A DNA stretch of 64,000 bases. It comes from Tanytarsus gracilentus (Eukaryota; Arthropoda; Insecta; Diptera; Chironomidae). Shown one piece after another: positions 49,436 to 60,266 of this stretch. Within the stretch, counting starts at the first letter, position 1; the number at the start of each line of letters is the position of its first letter. The stretch covers positions 2,604,001-2,668,000 of the forward strand of contig JAXRKN010000042.1 in assembly GCA_038502055.1 (NCBI GenBank), written 5' to 3'. A program made the position numbers and the translations under genes. The notes beneath the pieces are model-generated. The model did not search any database. It was given only the letters and a program-made list of their open reading frames with translations, and was not told the origin of the DNA.

Positions 49436-49814
49436 CTACATATTTGTACTAAGATAACCATTGGTTGTTTGAAGCCAATCTTCGTAGGATGGAGGTGAAA
49501 TTTCGTCATTGCATGACTTAAGTGGACTCTTTAATGAGATTGATTTGGCTGGACTTGTGATATTCTTTTTTGGCGGTTCTTCCATTTCAATAACGTATGC
49601 GTTATTTTGATTGTTTGTATTTATTGGACGATTTATGTTGCGATCTGTAAAGAAATTTTTGGTGTTCAATTTTTTATTAAAACCTTAATTTTAACTCACC
49701 TATCGTTCGATATTCCTCTTCACTCTCAGTAAATATGCTGCAACATAAGCAAATGAAACAAAATAAAACGATGAAACCGCACAAAAAAATTATTAAAATT
49801 CCTTGACTTTCCAT
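49436..49814 (-). CDS. PPxY membrane protein 2
   Basis: A 107-aa protein from exons 49814-49700 and 49644-49436. Start at 49814 is preferred because it puts the membrane segment (ILIIFLCGFIVLFCFICLCC) at the N-terminus as in the paralogues, although the frame is open further upstream. The juxtamembrane side has three cysteines. The intron is in phase 1. The tail is Asn-, Lys- and Ser-rich and holds EISPPSYEDWLQ 17 residues before the end. Likely a type III single-pass protein with a cytoplasmic WW-binding tail. Paralogue of genes 1, 3 and 4 of this cluster by architecture; sequence identity outside the motif is low. Confidence 0.75.
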
Positions 49815-50036
49815 ATGAGATGAAAATTTTCTCGCGTTTGCTTCTTCTTTTGCGCCGATTTTAATGCAAACGAGAGAGAAAAATTTATGTAAAGGATAAT
49901 GTTGAGAGAGCATCTCTCTCAGTTTCTCTCTTAAAATTTATTCTTTGCAGAGAATTTCGAGAGTAAAATTTCTCTTGCACGTTTCATTGATAAAAATTTT
50001 ACGATAAAAGCACGCGACGTACAAAAAAATCAAATT

Positions 50037-50784
50037 TTAGTTTTTCATAATCGCAGAAGTTTTTATTAGAAATTCATTAACGCCATCAACAACTTCATTT
50101 GAAATGTTAAAGGAACTCGATAAATTCTGATAGCTTTCGGTATCGTTGAGTACTATGGCATCGAAGTATTGCTGCATACACGTTACTGCCACATCAAATT
50201 GAAAAAGAATATCCGCAATTTCTTCAAGATATTCAGTGGGTGCTTTGTGCTTTACCGTTCCTCGAATTAATGGATTTGTGTTTGGATTCCAGTTGAGTTG
50301 ATGAGAGCTTTTTTGAAGGATTTTATTGAGCTTTGGCAGGTTTTCGTATTGAGATTTAAGAGCTGATCTGTTGTTGATTAAAAATGTGATTTTAATGTCA
50401 TTCAAAGGATTTTATAATATTTCAAGCTTAAACTTTAAAAACTTGATTTTTAATACTTACAAGTCTTGTCCTATTTTGCAAGTTTTCTCCTGAATTTTAA
50501 CTAGCAGTTCCGATAGAATTTCTTCCTTCTCAAGAATCGGATAGACGCAAGGTAGTCCTCTAAATTATAACTTTTAGTTAAGAAAATAAGCGTTGATCAT
50601 TAACTTACGCATTGAGTATGTTGTATCGAATCACCAGCACGCACAATTCTCTAGAATGCTTTTTCTGATCTTCGAGAAAGTCCGTAAATTCAACATTAAA
50701 TTCTCGAATCTCCTTCACCATCAACTTCACATTCTTGAGGAACTCGCTCATAAATCTTTTATCACAATCAGTTGTCACTTCCAT
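50037..50784 (-). CDS. Unrecognised helical protein
   Basis: A 201-aa protein from exons 50784-50609, 50559-50461 and 50367-50037, all junctions in phase. The sequence is strongly helical and charged (VKLMVKEIREFNVEFTDFLE, then SELLVKIQEKTCKIGQDL), with a central segment WNPNTNPLIRGTVKHK and a C-terminal part rich in aromatic and acidic residues. No signal peptide or membrane segment. It resembles small coiled-coil subunits of larger complexes, but I cannot name a family. It is divergent from the TMED gene, with 403 bp between starts. Confidence 0.7.
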
Positions 50785-51187
50785 TATAAACTTTTAATTT
50801 ATTAATTTCAGAAATTTAGAAAAATATGCTGGGACGAAAAAATGAACGATTTTTATCAAAGTAAACTAAGTTTTAACTTGAATAGTCAAGATCCAGTTAG
50901 ATGAAGTTGCTTGAATTGAATTTAATTATTTCTTAGAAGCTGTCACTATCCTAAATTCTCAGAATAAACAAACTTAGTGATTTTATTGAAATTTTTCAGT
51001 TAGTCACCCCGAATTTTTTTGTGTTTTACAAAAATCAGTTAACTTTATACTGACTCAACAACAGCTTAACCGATTTTTAGAAAACACAACAATAAATTTC
51101 CCCTTACCGAAGGGCAACTCACTGAGCAGTTTATTTCGCTAAAAAAATAAAAAAATATAGACGTGTAAAAGCAAAGAAAAATTTAAA
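50785..51187. promoter_or_regulatory. Probable shared promoter region
   Basis: 403 bp between the divergent start codons of the helical gene (minus) and the TMED gene (plus). Both promoters must lie here unless leader introns extend further. No TATA box stands out. Confidence 0.45.
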
Positions 51188-52280
51188 ATGAATATTCGTA
51201 TTTTAGCCTATTTCTCAATAATCCTAGCCGTAATTGATTACATAAATTCAGTAGAGCTTACGTTCGAGCTGCCGGATAATTCAAAAGAGTGCTTTTATGA
51301 GGAAATAGCGAAGAATCGAACTGCAATTCTCGAGTATCAGGTAAAAATTCAAGATTTTAAGCATTCTAAGCAACTCACCCGGCGTTTCTAATATAAATTA
51401 TGAACTCAATAAGAAATTAATTGCATCTCGAGACTATAAAGTGAATAAATTTATCAAACAAAAATTATTTTTGGGCGAGTTGGATAATGAAAAATTTTAT
51501 GCTGACGACATTGATTTCTAATTACAGGTGATAACGGGAGGTCAGTACGATGTAGACGTCGAGTTGCTTTCGCCAACAAAAGAGATTCTCTACCGACAGA
51601 TTAAAAGTCAATTTGACTCACATCAGTTCACATCAACTGTAAGTTTTTATCGTGCCGCAAACATACTTGAGTGCTGTTTCTGAAGAAAGTACCTGATTAG
51701 GGCTGAGTTCCACAAATTCAGTTTTTTGAAGTGATTAATCAGTTACTTTTTCGGGGACATTCTTGAAAAAGAACAAGCAATAATTATTATCATAATTGAC
51801 GGCAGACTAATTGATAATTTTATCATTTTCACTCGATACATAGGAAACGGGCATTTATGCAGCTTGCTTTAGTAATGAATTTTCTACGTTCTCACATAAA
51901 CTTATATACATGGATTTTAGTCTGCAGGACGAGGAGAAAGCCCTACCTGTAAGTAGAACTGACGATAATTTTAATTCAAAATATTAATTTAGAATTCAAA
52001 TTTAAAGGGTGTTGATGAGCACGCGACAGTGCTAACACAAATGGAATCGACGGCTCAAGAGATCCACAAGAGTCTCAATGCCATCCTCGACTATCAAACT
52101 CATCATCGATTGCGTGAAGCTCAGGGACGAAAGCGCGGCGAAGATCTTAATGAACGTGTTCTATGGTTTAGTGTCGTTGAAACCTCTGCTGTTCTCGTTA
52201 TCGGAATTACAACTGTTATCGTGCTTCGAAGTTTTTTCACCGAGAAACGACCATCTCAAATGAAATACGGAAGAATGTAA
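51188..52280 (+). CDS. p24 cargo receptor, gamma type (TMED3/7-like)
   Basis: A 213-aa p24 protein from exons 51188-51340, 51528-51638, 51844-51948 and 52008-52280. p24 proteins cycle between ER and Golgi in COPI and COPII vesicles and select cargo. It has a signal peptide (residues about 1-21), a GOLD domain starting VELTFELPDNSKECFYEEI and containing GIYAACFSNEFS, a luminal coiled coil, one membrane segment (VETSAVLVIGITTVIVLRSF) and the short tail FFTEKRPSQMKYGRM. The FF pair is the COP-binding motif. ECFYE and FFTEKRP place it in the gamma subfamily with TMED3/TMED7; which of the two cannot be told. Confidence 0.93.
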
Positions 52281-53046
52281 GAGTGTGCTTATTTGTAGAA
52301 ATTTTTCTCTTGTCATCTCACGCCACCCCCTAAAAAATTTGTATTTCAAGAATAAGTTTTAAATTTATTTTTTTCTCCCTCATAAAAGGCCCACAAAAAA
52401 ATTAAATAAAATTATTAAATTCGAATTTTGTTGTACAAACATATTGAAATGATTTTTTGGGAAATTTATATTTTTTTTACAGAATCTAGTGATTGATCGA
52501 AATCAAATGTGTAAATTTTTATGAGTGTCGAGGAGTCTGAAATTAGAAAAATCAATTAATTTTAATATTTAATCATTTTTAATTTCTCTCATATTTCTTT
52601 AATTTTATAAAACTTCTTCAACATTTTTAATTATTTTATCGCACATACTTTTACGAACAACATTAACTGTTCATAAACTTATTTATATATTTAATTTATG
52701 TTGTATGCGTATGAAATTCATTGTCTTGCAAAAAATAATTTGTTCATATAAATCTTTCGTTTTATGTACTTATGAGTATATATATTGTAAATCTCACAAT
52801 AAATGTAGAAAATTAAGAATTACTCAATGGAAATTTTCTTTAAATGCTTCCCATCAAAATTTAAGCGAGTTTAAGCGTTTAAATTTACCAGAATCGTTTT
52901 TATAGAAAAGGTTTTGAAGACACATTAAATTTACTTTAAAGTCACCATTTAAATCTTTTTTTTTAATTTCACATTAGCGAAGAAATAAAAATTATATATG
53001 GTGGCATCATATAATAGAAAATAAATTTTACGGCACATTGCGAAAG
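52281..53046. other. 3' UTR and convergent intergenic space
   Basis: Holds the TMED 3' UTR (AATAAA near 52405 and 52797) and the 3' UTR of PPxY gene 3 from the other strand. No gene seen. Confidence 0.6.
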
Positions 53047-53715
53047 TTAGTTTGAATATCCTGGATTGTAAGGTGATTGCTTTTGGTATCCGTCAGTTGC
53101 AAGTGGTGGTGCTTGAGGTGCAGCAGGGTAGACATTGCTTCCCATTACTTCGTGATAAGATGGTGGATTCATCATGGCCTGATTCATTACAGGGTAAGGT
53201 GCGGAAGCTCCATAAGGAGTTGCAGTTGCAGTTGGGTATGGGGTCGAGTTTGTTGGTGGATACGGTGCGGCATTCGTTGGATAACTGTGATAATTATGAG
53301 AAAACTATATGAAAGCAATCTAAATATAAAACAAAAGTAATAACTTACGGTGCGGCACCACCTGTTGGAGGATAAGGCGCGCTATATTGTCCGGTTTGAG
53401 GATAAGGCATTGGCATTGACGTTGGCTGACTTGTCATTGTTGATGTGATTGTCGTCTGTTCTACATGAATTGGGTACTCATTTCCGCCGGGTGGCTGATG
53501 AACTGCTGATGTCACGACAACTGGAGCTAATAATATGAATATTTAAATTTCTTCTTATCGCATGTTGAGTCATGCAAAATTTAGTTTAAGGATTGACTTA
53601 TAAACTTACCTGAATATATGGCACCAGATTCTTCCTTCTTGCAGCAAAATCCACACAGGGAACAAAGGACAAAGATGAAAAAGCACACGAATATCAAGAA
53701 GAAAAAATCGGACAT
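53047..53715 (-). CDS. PPxY membrane protein 3
   Basis: A 173-aa protein from exons 53715-53610, 53526-53349 and 53284-53047. Exon 1, 106 nt as in gene 1, encodes an N-terminal membrane segment (FFFLIFVCFFIFVLCSLCGF) followed by CC and KKEE, and ends in YS at a phase-1 intron. Exon 2 opens with APVVVTS, shared with gene 4. The tail is Pro/Tyr-rich with repeated PYP and YPP units and the motif NPPSYHEVM, then about 40 more residues ending GYSN. The PYP repeats offer additional weak WW or SH3 sites. A third exon distinguishes it from genes 1 and 2. Function unknown; a membrane adaptor for WW-domain proteins is an inference. Confidence 0.78.
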
Positions 53716-54241
53716 GATTTTTTTTGTTTAGAAAAATTTTTTTTCAAGGACTTTTCTTTTTTAAAGAGGTTTCTTTGGTTTTGTTTCAGCAACTATTTCA
53801 CTATGTTCCTATTGATTGCGATGAAAGATGACTTAACAAATTTAACTTTAGGCCATATTCACTTAAACAATGAATAACTTAAATAATTTCATGAGATAAT
53901 TTTTTTATGGCGAAATTTTTTTCGGTGTGATTTTTTTCTCTCTTTTTCTTACTCTCTCGCTCTCTGTTATTTGGGGTATGCAGGTTTAAAGAAATTTAGG
54001 CGCGATTTTTGAAAAACAGTTTTAAATTTATTTAATTTATTTATATTATAAAAATTTAATTAAATTTGATAAAAGGCTTTTAAACTTAATTTTTAATTTT
54101 TTTCTTAAATTTTATTTATTTATTCACAAAAGTCTTAATACTCCTCAAAATAAATTTATGGCTTTTTCTAAGCTCAACAGGTTTTTTATGACAATTCTGA
54201 TACTCTCTCATCAGTTGACTCATATACATTTGAACAGGACT

Positions 54242-54399
54242 ATGAAATGTGTATCTTGTCTCATCTTTCTGGTGGTGATTCTATGTTTGGCTGTGGCATT
54301 AACAACATCAAAAGTTGGATAGAATCAATAGTGAATGACAACACAAATTATAGTGAAGAACTTGGAAATTGGTTTAACGACGATTTACCGTATATTTAG
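54242..54399 (+). pseudogene. Signal-peptide ORF broken by a frameshift
   Basis: An ATG at 54242 opens a clear signal-peptide-like sequence (MKCVSCLIFLVVILCL) that stops at 54322. A second frame, open to a stop at 54399, begins at the AAAA run at 54310-54313 and encodes an acidic, Trp-containing segment (IESIVNDNTNYSEEL). Together they look like one small secreted peptide interrupted by a one-base change in a homopolymer. It could be a real mutation, a sequencing error, or chance. No function is suggested by the sequence. Confidence 0.35.
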
Positions 54400-54402
54400 A
54401 AA

Positions 54403-54497
54403 AGAGGGGGGAGAAAAGAGAGGAAAAAAGAAAGAAGAAGAAAAAAAAAAAAAAAAAAAGAGGGAGGAGAGGGAAGAAGAAAAAAAAAAAAAAAAAG
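54403..54497. repeat. Polypurine low-complexity tract
   Basis: Almost pure A/G on the plus strand, with two A runs of about 18-19 bases separated by GAGGGAGGAGAGGGAAGAAG. Confidence 0.9.
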
Positions 54498-54947
54498 ATA
54501 ATTGAGGAAATCGATGTTCTTATATCTACAGAAAAAATGTATAATTAATAATTATATTTAGATAGTTTTATTTGTTTTCTGTTTTATAACTAGTAGTAAA
54601 AGTTTAAAAGGAACTAAAAATAAATTTTAAAAGAAATGAGTAATTAAAAGGAAGATATTTTACCCTTAAACAAACTGAAGTATTATTTATTGCCAGTTAA
54701 ACTGATTTTCCTTGAAAATATTTCATTTTTGGGGCTCACTAAAACAAGAAAAGACCCAAAAAATTTAAATAAATTTTTCAATAGTTCAAAAATCAGAGAA
54801 TTAGTTGAAAATGCACTTAAAGTTAAGATGAAAAGTGATCAAGCTTCAATTAACAATGAAACTAAGAAAGCCATCAATATGCATAACATTTTCAAAACTT
54901 TCATTGCAACTTTCCAAGAATAAAACTAAATTTTTAAAGAAATCAGA

Positions 54948-56951
54948 TTAAAATTTGTTGTGTTTCACTTGATCGTAGCTGGGAGGTGAATCATTAGAAG
55001 CTGGAAATTGTGAATTATTTCCATTAGTCGGATAAGGTGGATTAAATGCTCGATTCTGTTGATTGGGCGAAGGCGGATATGGCAGCTGCTGTGAGGGTGG
55101 TCGTTGAGTGTTATACAAATGATTATGAGGAAATGGTAAAGTGGATGAGTTGTCTGCCGGCGGAGCAGAAGGTGACTGAACACTCGCTTGTACGATAACT
55201 GGGAATTGTGGCTGTTGGTTATTTGAAGGTGGGATGTATGATTGACTTGTGACAACGACAGGTGCTGAAAAAAAAAGATTTAGAGTTTATTTACGGTAAA
55301 TCATAAAGAGAGACGGTTTTTAATGGTTTTAGCAGGTGGCAAAATTTTTTTTCTTCTCATCTGACTTTAATTTTACGCAAAGAGCTTTTTTATGAAAAAT
55401 TGAAGCTTGCACCAACAAAAATTTAAGATTTAATTTTGTCTTGACTGCATGAAAGTTGTGATTAAATTGACATTTAGAAAATGTCAGTGCATAAAATAGG
55501 AAAAGTTTTGTGTAATTTCATTTTAACCACATTTCTATTCCGAAATTCCCTGAAGAGCGTTTAAATTTTATTTTTCATTCATTCATTCAATTCACGTTTT
55601 TCTTTTATTATTTTCTGAGTATCGACAAGGAGTGTCGTTTGCAGAAACGACATGATGAGCGAATTGGTATCACAATGTGGGAGGGGAATACTAAAATTTC
55701 AATTATTTAGAATTTTAAATCTCTTATGATTTATGATAAAATTTTAACAATAAATTTGTAATTTTTATTGATGCCTGAACAATGAACTCCGGCATTAATT
55801 TGTGAGGTAAATTTTCCAAATGGCTTAAGAAAAATTAAATAAATTTCACTTTAAGTCAAGAAGTTTTTTTCTCGAGAGATTTTCTATAAAAAATCTTTTT
55901 TATCTCAACGATTTCACTCAAAGAGTTGCCAACAAAGTCCCTTATGGTAAAGAAAAAAAAATTTACGAACAATATTAGAGATTTTATGGGTCAGTGCTTT
56001 TTAAACTTTTTGAATAATTTAAAAAGCTTTTTGTGAAGTTCAAGAAGGTTAAAATTATTCTAAACCTTCTTGGAAATTCTTGCTTGATAAAAGATAAGAA
56101 ATTTGCAAAGTGTAAAATTTATTTCATGCGGCTTTGTTTGTTTGTTTAATTGCGGTTATATTGAGTGCAAAAAAAATCAATGACAACCATTTAAATTGTC
56201 TGCTTCTTTTAATATTCTAAAACCACATTGATAAAACATCAATGTTTACACATATGTGCACATCCACAAATTGTTAAAGCATCAAAAATAAGTTGTTAAA
56301 ATAGAATGCCAAACGTGCGTGTTTTCATGAGAAAGTAAACACATGTGTGACTATAACATTGACACTGAAATTTCAATGTTGTCAAAAACATTGAAAACAA
56401 CTCAAATTTTAGATATGCATGCAACATGTTGAGTTCCGAAGTTTAATGTAAAGATTTTCTTTTTTAAAAAATGTTAATAATTTTTTGGGTTAAAATATTT
56501 TTAATAATTAAATTTGCATTTTACATTAAATTAATGAAGGGTTTTAAAACTGAGATCCTAATTTCAATTTTGACAAAAAATTCAACTTACTTAAGCAAAT
56601 CGATGCATTATTTTGGCGTCTTTTTCGACAGCAAAAATATATTCCACAAATGCATAACAAAGTTAAAATTATAAATCCAACCGTAAGAGCTATACTTGCT
56701 CCGTGTATGTGATGATTGTGATGTTCATGGAAATTACTCTTATCACTTTGGAATTTTCTATTGAAATCATTTTGACTTTTTACAATTTCTTCCCGAGCTG
56801 TATTGAAGTTTTTATCAAAATCTTTATTGATTTTATCAAACTCTCTGTTCACTTTTTGGAACAAGTCTTCACCGCTATGGAAATTTGGAAAATTATTAGC
56901 AAAATTATTAGGGAAGTCATTTGGAAAATTATTCAAAAAATTTGAATCCAT
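54948..56951 (-). CDS. PPxY membrane protein 4, long form
   Basis: Predicted 225-aa protein from exons 56951-56591 and 55264-54948. The first exon is unlike the paralogues: an Asn/Phe/Pro-rich N-terminus (NNFPNDFPNNFANNFPN), a helical charged region (residues 28-70), a His cluster (HEHHNHHIHG), then the membrane segment (residues about 84-107, IALTVGFIILTLLCICGIYF) followed by CCRKRR. It ends in phase 1 with an A, at a GTAAGT donor. The second exon opens APVVVTS in the paralogue frame, is Pro/Gln/Asn-rich and ends DSPPSYDQVKHNKF. I see no other tail exon between 55265 and 56590. Start at 56951 is the first ATG; the frame is open further upstream without one. Confidence 0.65.
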
Positions 56952-57508
56952 CTTTCTTCTTTTTATTTTTTTTGATCCCACTAATACAAATAAAAATTTA
57001 TGGTCTTAACATAAAAATAATGCACATCATGTTGCTTATATATATTTATGCTTAGATGCGTTTTTAAAATTGCAGTGAATGCAGTGCGAATCGCATATTT
57101 CAAAATTCCATAATTTTTTAATGCTAACTTTTAGTTGTGGAATTTTTGATGTTGCTTGTAATTTTACTTGTGTGTAAAAATATTTTATCTCCACAAAAAC
57201 ATTGAATGATAACGCCTGTGATACAGTCGATTTAGAAAATTACATAATTTTAAATGAGAAGCATATCTTTCACGCACAAATGAATATAAAAAAAAAAAAA
57301 AAAAAAAAAGAAAAAAAAAATTTTTTTTATAAATTTATTTTTTTTTAATTATTAACTACTATAAAATTAAAATTTCCATCTTAGTTTCGAGATTATCGAG
57401 CGAATAAGTAAGTTGAATGTTTAATTTTTAAAAAAAAATATTTTTTTTAAAAAAAAATTTTCCCGATTTATACTGACTTTAAAGCGTAAACGTTTCATTT
57501 AACCTTTA

Positions 57509-57543
<35 letters not shown>

Positions 57544-58317
57544 AAAAAAAAAAAAAAAAAATTTTTTAAGATGCAATCTAAGTTGTCTGACAAGTTTGCT
57601 TTACGTGTATTTAATTCAATTTATTATTTTGAATTAGTTGAATTATTTGAATTATAATTTTCCCGTTCTCTTATGTCAATGCAAACGTTTCTTTTAAATG
57701 CTCCTAATTTTCATATAGACATTTTTGACATTAAATTTATTAAAATCAATTGTGAAATTTTTAGATAATTTAATAAATTGTTAACTAATTTTCGAATAAA
57801 TTTTATCCAAAGTAACAAAGATTTTTTATTCTGTCGAGCGTGACGTAATTTATGAATGACTTAAACTTAAAATTTCGCAAACTTTGCCATTATAAAAGCT
57901 CAAATCACTTCAATCGTTTGATGCCACCATGACGGCGACTCTTGACTTTTAATCATGATGACGATGTGGAGTTTTCCATTCAAGTAAATACACAATTAAA
58001 CGATAGATAGCTTAAAAAGCAAATTGAGATTGTGTTAAACTGATGATTCATCAAACAAGTCTGATGAAAGAACTTTTATAAAACTATTTTGGGGACAGTA
58101 AAAGTGCGTTTTCTGTTGAAACAACTGTTGCACACCAGTGCTCGAAAGTCAAACTTTATATTTCTTAATATTCTATTAAATAAAACTTACTTGAATACAT
58201 GGCATTTCTCTTGTGACGATTTTTGTATGCACAAACAGCACAAATTCCAAAGCAAGTGAACATTAAAGTTGCCATTACGCAGAAAATTATAATCGGAATC
58301 AAAAAAAAATCATCCAT
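54948..58317 (-). CDS. PPxY membrane protein 4, short form (alternative first exon)
   Basis: Predicted 147-aa protein from exon 58317-58191 joined to the same tail exon 55264-54948. The first exon encodes an N-terminal membrane segment (FFLIPIIIFCVMATLMFTCF) with following cysteines and basic KNRHKR, and ends NAMYS plus an A at a GTAAGT donor, phase 1. This is the typical anchor of genes 1-3 (EIYS, AIYS). I find no other PPxY tail exon between 56951 and 58191, so the nearest partner is the shared tail at 55264, giving a 2.9-kb intron that contains the long-form first exon. The join is inferred; the exon could instead be an orphan. Confidence 0.55.
55265..56590 (-). other. Intron of PPxY gene 4
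   Basis: 1.33 kb between the long-form first exon and the tail exon. I searched for a minus-strand PPxY codon pattern and found none, nor any other gene. Confidence 0.55.
56952..58190 (-). other. Intron or promoter region with homopolymer palindromes
   Basis: Lies between the two alternative first exons and should contain the promoter of the long form. 57285-57565 consists of long A and T runs, including about 27 T followed by an A run of about 18, which can pair as a hairpin. No gene. Confidence 0.55.
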
Positions 58318-60251
58318 TTTTTATTTATTTTAGACAGCAATACAACGCGAGGTTTATTCGTTATTATCTAGAAAGTAACTAACGCAAGTTGTGGCAATAT
58401 TTTTGTTTTACCGTCGAAAGCTTATCAGGAATTGTTAATAAAAAGTGTCACAATTGCTGAGTGAGAAATTTTTATATAAAAAAAGTGTTTAAACCCATAA
58501 CAATTTCTGACTCACTTATTACGCAAAACACCGATTATGTAAGAAATCTAAAAATAATCGCAACTGACCATTAAAGGTTGACCCTTTGCCCTGAAGAAAT
58601 TTTTTTTATTATGCTGAAGAAAAAAGAGAAAATTATTTTTCTCATGAACTACAATTTTGACATTCCTCGAAGGCTTTGTTAGATTTATGGATGAATGGAG
58701 AATTTATCAATATTGACAACATAAGTTTCTATAATAGACTCTTGGGTGTGGTGTTGATTTATGCCGCCTTCAAAGGACTAAACGCTTTTGGCTTTAATAC
58801 GATGTAAATTTTTTTAAATGACGTTTTCAAAACTTGAAAGCAGCAAACTTACATGTTCATTGAATAACAAATCGAATGACATTTTTTAAAATAGAATTTA
58901 TGACGTTCTTCAACGTGAGTTGACACATGTTTGAATTTTTCATGATTTCAAGATCAACAAACGATAATGCAAACTCTAGAATGAGTTGCACTTGTTATGT
59001 GACATGATGTTATGCACCATCATCCTATTATTCATGCACATAGCTTTATGAACAACCCCCGCAGCTTTTAATCAACATGTCGTCTCGTATCAAGAGTTTA
59101 TTGATCAAGTACTTCCTTCAGTATCGAACAAATTTTTTCGTCACATACAAAGTCTAGAATGAACTTTTATGACGACGATAAAAATAGAAAATAAATACTT
59201 TGGGTATAAAAATAATTCCTTTTTTTGGTGAAATAAGAAGTTTGAATTGTCAGAAAATATTCAAAATCATTCCGATGTCACGTTCATTTAAACGTGCCGA
59301 TGCAACCACATTTTAATAGATTTTTTATGGGGTTTTAAATGATGAAAAAATTGAGTTTTATCTTTGATTTATTTAATTTATTAATCGATTGGCAACAGAC
59401 GTACTTACTGAGATGAGGGCGGATCTGATATCGATATTTTTTATGACGAAAAAAGGATCAATTACTAATGGGTTCATTGTGTTTATACGTGAGTGAATAT
59501 GAAACTGCTTAAAGGGTCATTAATGAGATTTGGCAGTTTCTAAATAAAACCATTAACTAAATTGAGGGATGATAAAAATTCAAATTTAAATTCTAAAATC
59601 ATTTATTCTCTTTAAAAAGTTTCAACCAGATCTTCACACTCCACAGCATGGTATTTTTTTTTAGCTTACTTCCACAGATGTGGTCAGAAACACTAAATCA
59701 AAAAAATCAATCAATATTTATCTTCCTGGAATTGCTTTTTTCCTTCTTTTACTTCACCTTCATGTTAATACTCTTCTTGATAGAAAAAATAAATTAGATT
59801 GAAAGTGTCTTCGATAAGGACAAGATTGATTCGATGAAAATCGTGTCATTAGTTTGAGAAGTGAAATGAACGTGGTAGGACCACATCTTTATGGTAATGC
59901 TATCGAGTGTCTGACGAATTTATCAAAATTTCTTCATTGAGACATGTGAAACCTAAATCTTCCGATCGAAAAAGCATGTCGAGGGATGTGGATTTTTTTC
60001 GCAAGAAAATGTTTCTCGCGTTACAGCTGTTCCTTCACCTTCAACGACTTTTCTCTCTTTTTGACGTCAAACAATGTCTTGAGCGGAGGATGGAAAAAGA
60101 ATGACAGGAAGGAAAAAATTTGCATTTGAAAATAACACACTTTTTTCTTTATTACATTTTTGCTGAGTCTTAACATTAAAGATGCATGACATCTAGACCT
60201 TTCACAACTTTCTTTCGTTTATGATATAATTTTACTTTTTTACAGTGGGTT
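58318..60251. other. Intergenic, no gene seen
   Basis: About 1.9 kb AT-rich. The start should contain the short-form promoter of PPxY gene 4. Open frames are short and unsupported. Confidence 0.55.
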
Positions 60252-60266
60252 GAAAATTTGAACTCT
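60252..60266. repeat. 15-bp direct repeat, left
   Basis: GAAAATTTGAACTCT, identical to 61300-61314; together they bracket the inverted-repeat element. Confidence 0.85.

Larger units (their letters stand above)
53716..54947. other. Interval with purine tract and a broken small ORF
   Basis: Contains an A/G-only tract at 54403-54497 with long A runs, the plus-strand signal-peptide ORF at 54242-54399 listed below, and an open plus-strand frame at 54690-54923 (helical, Lys/Asn-rich) that I cannot support as a gene. Confidence 0.5.

Noticed and set aside
54690..54923. 77-aa plus-strand ORF
   Set aside because: Helical Lys/Asn-rich composition is usual for AT-rich noncoding sequence; its first codon is not ATG and no upstream exon is evident.
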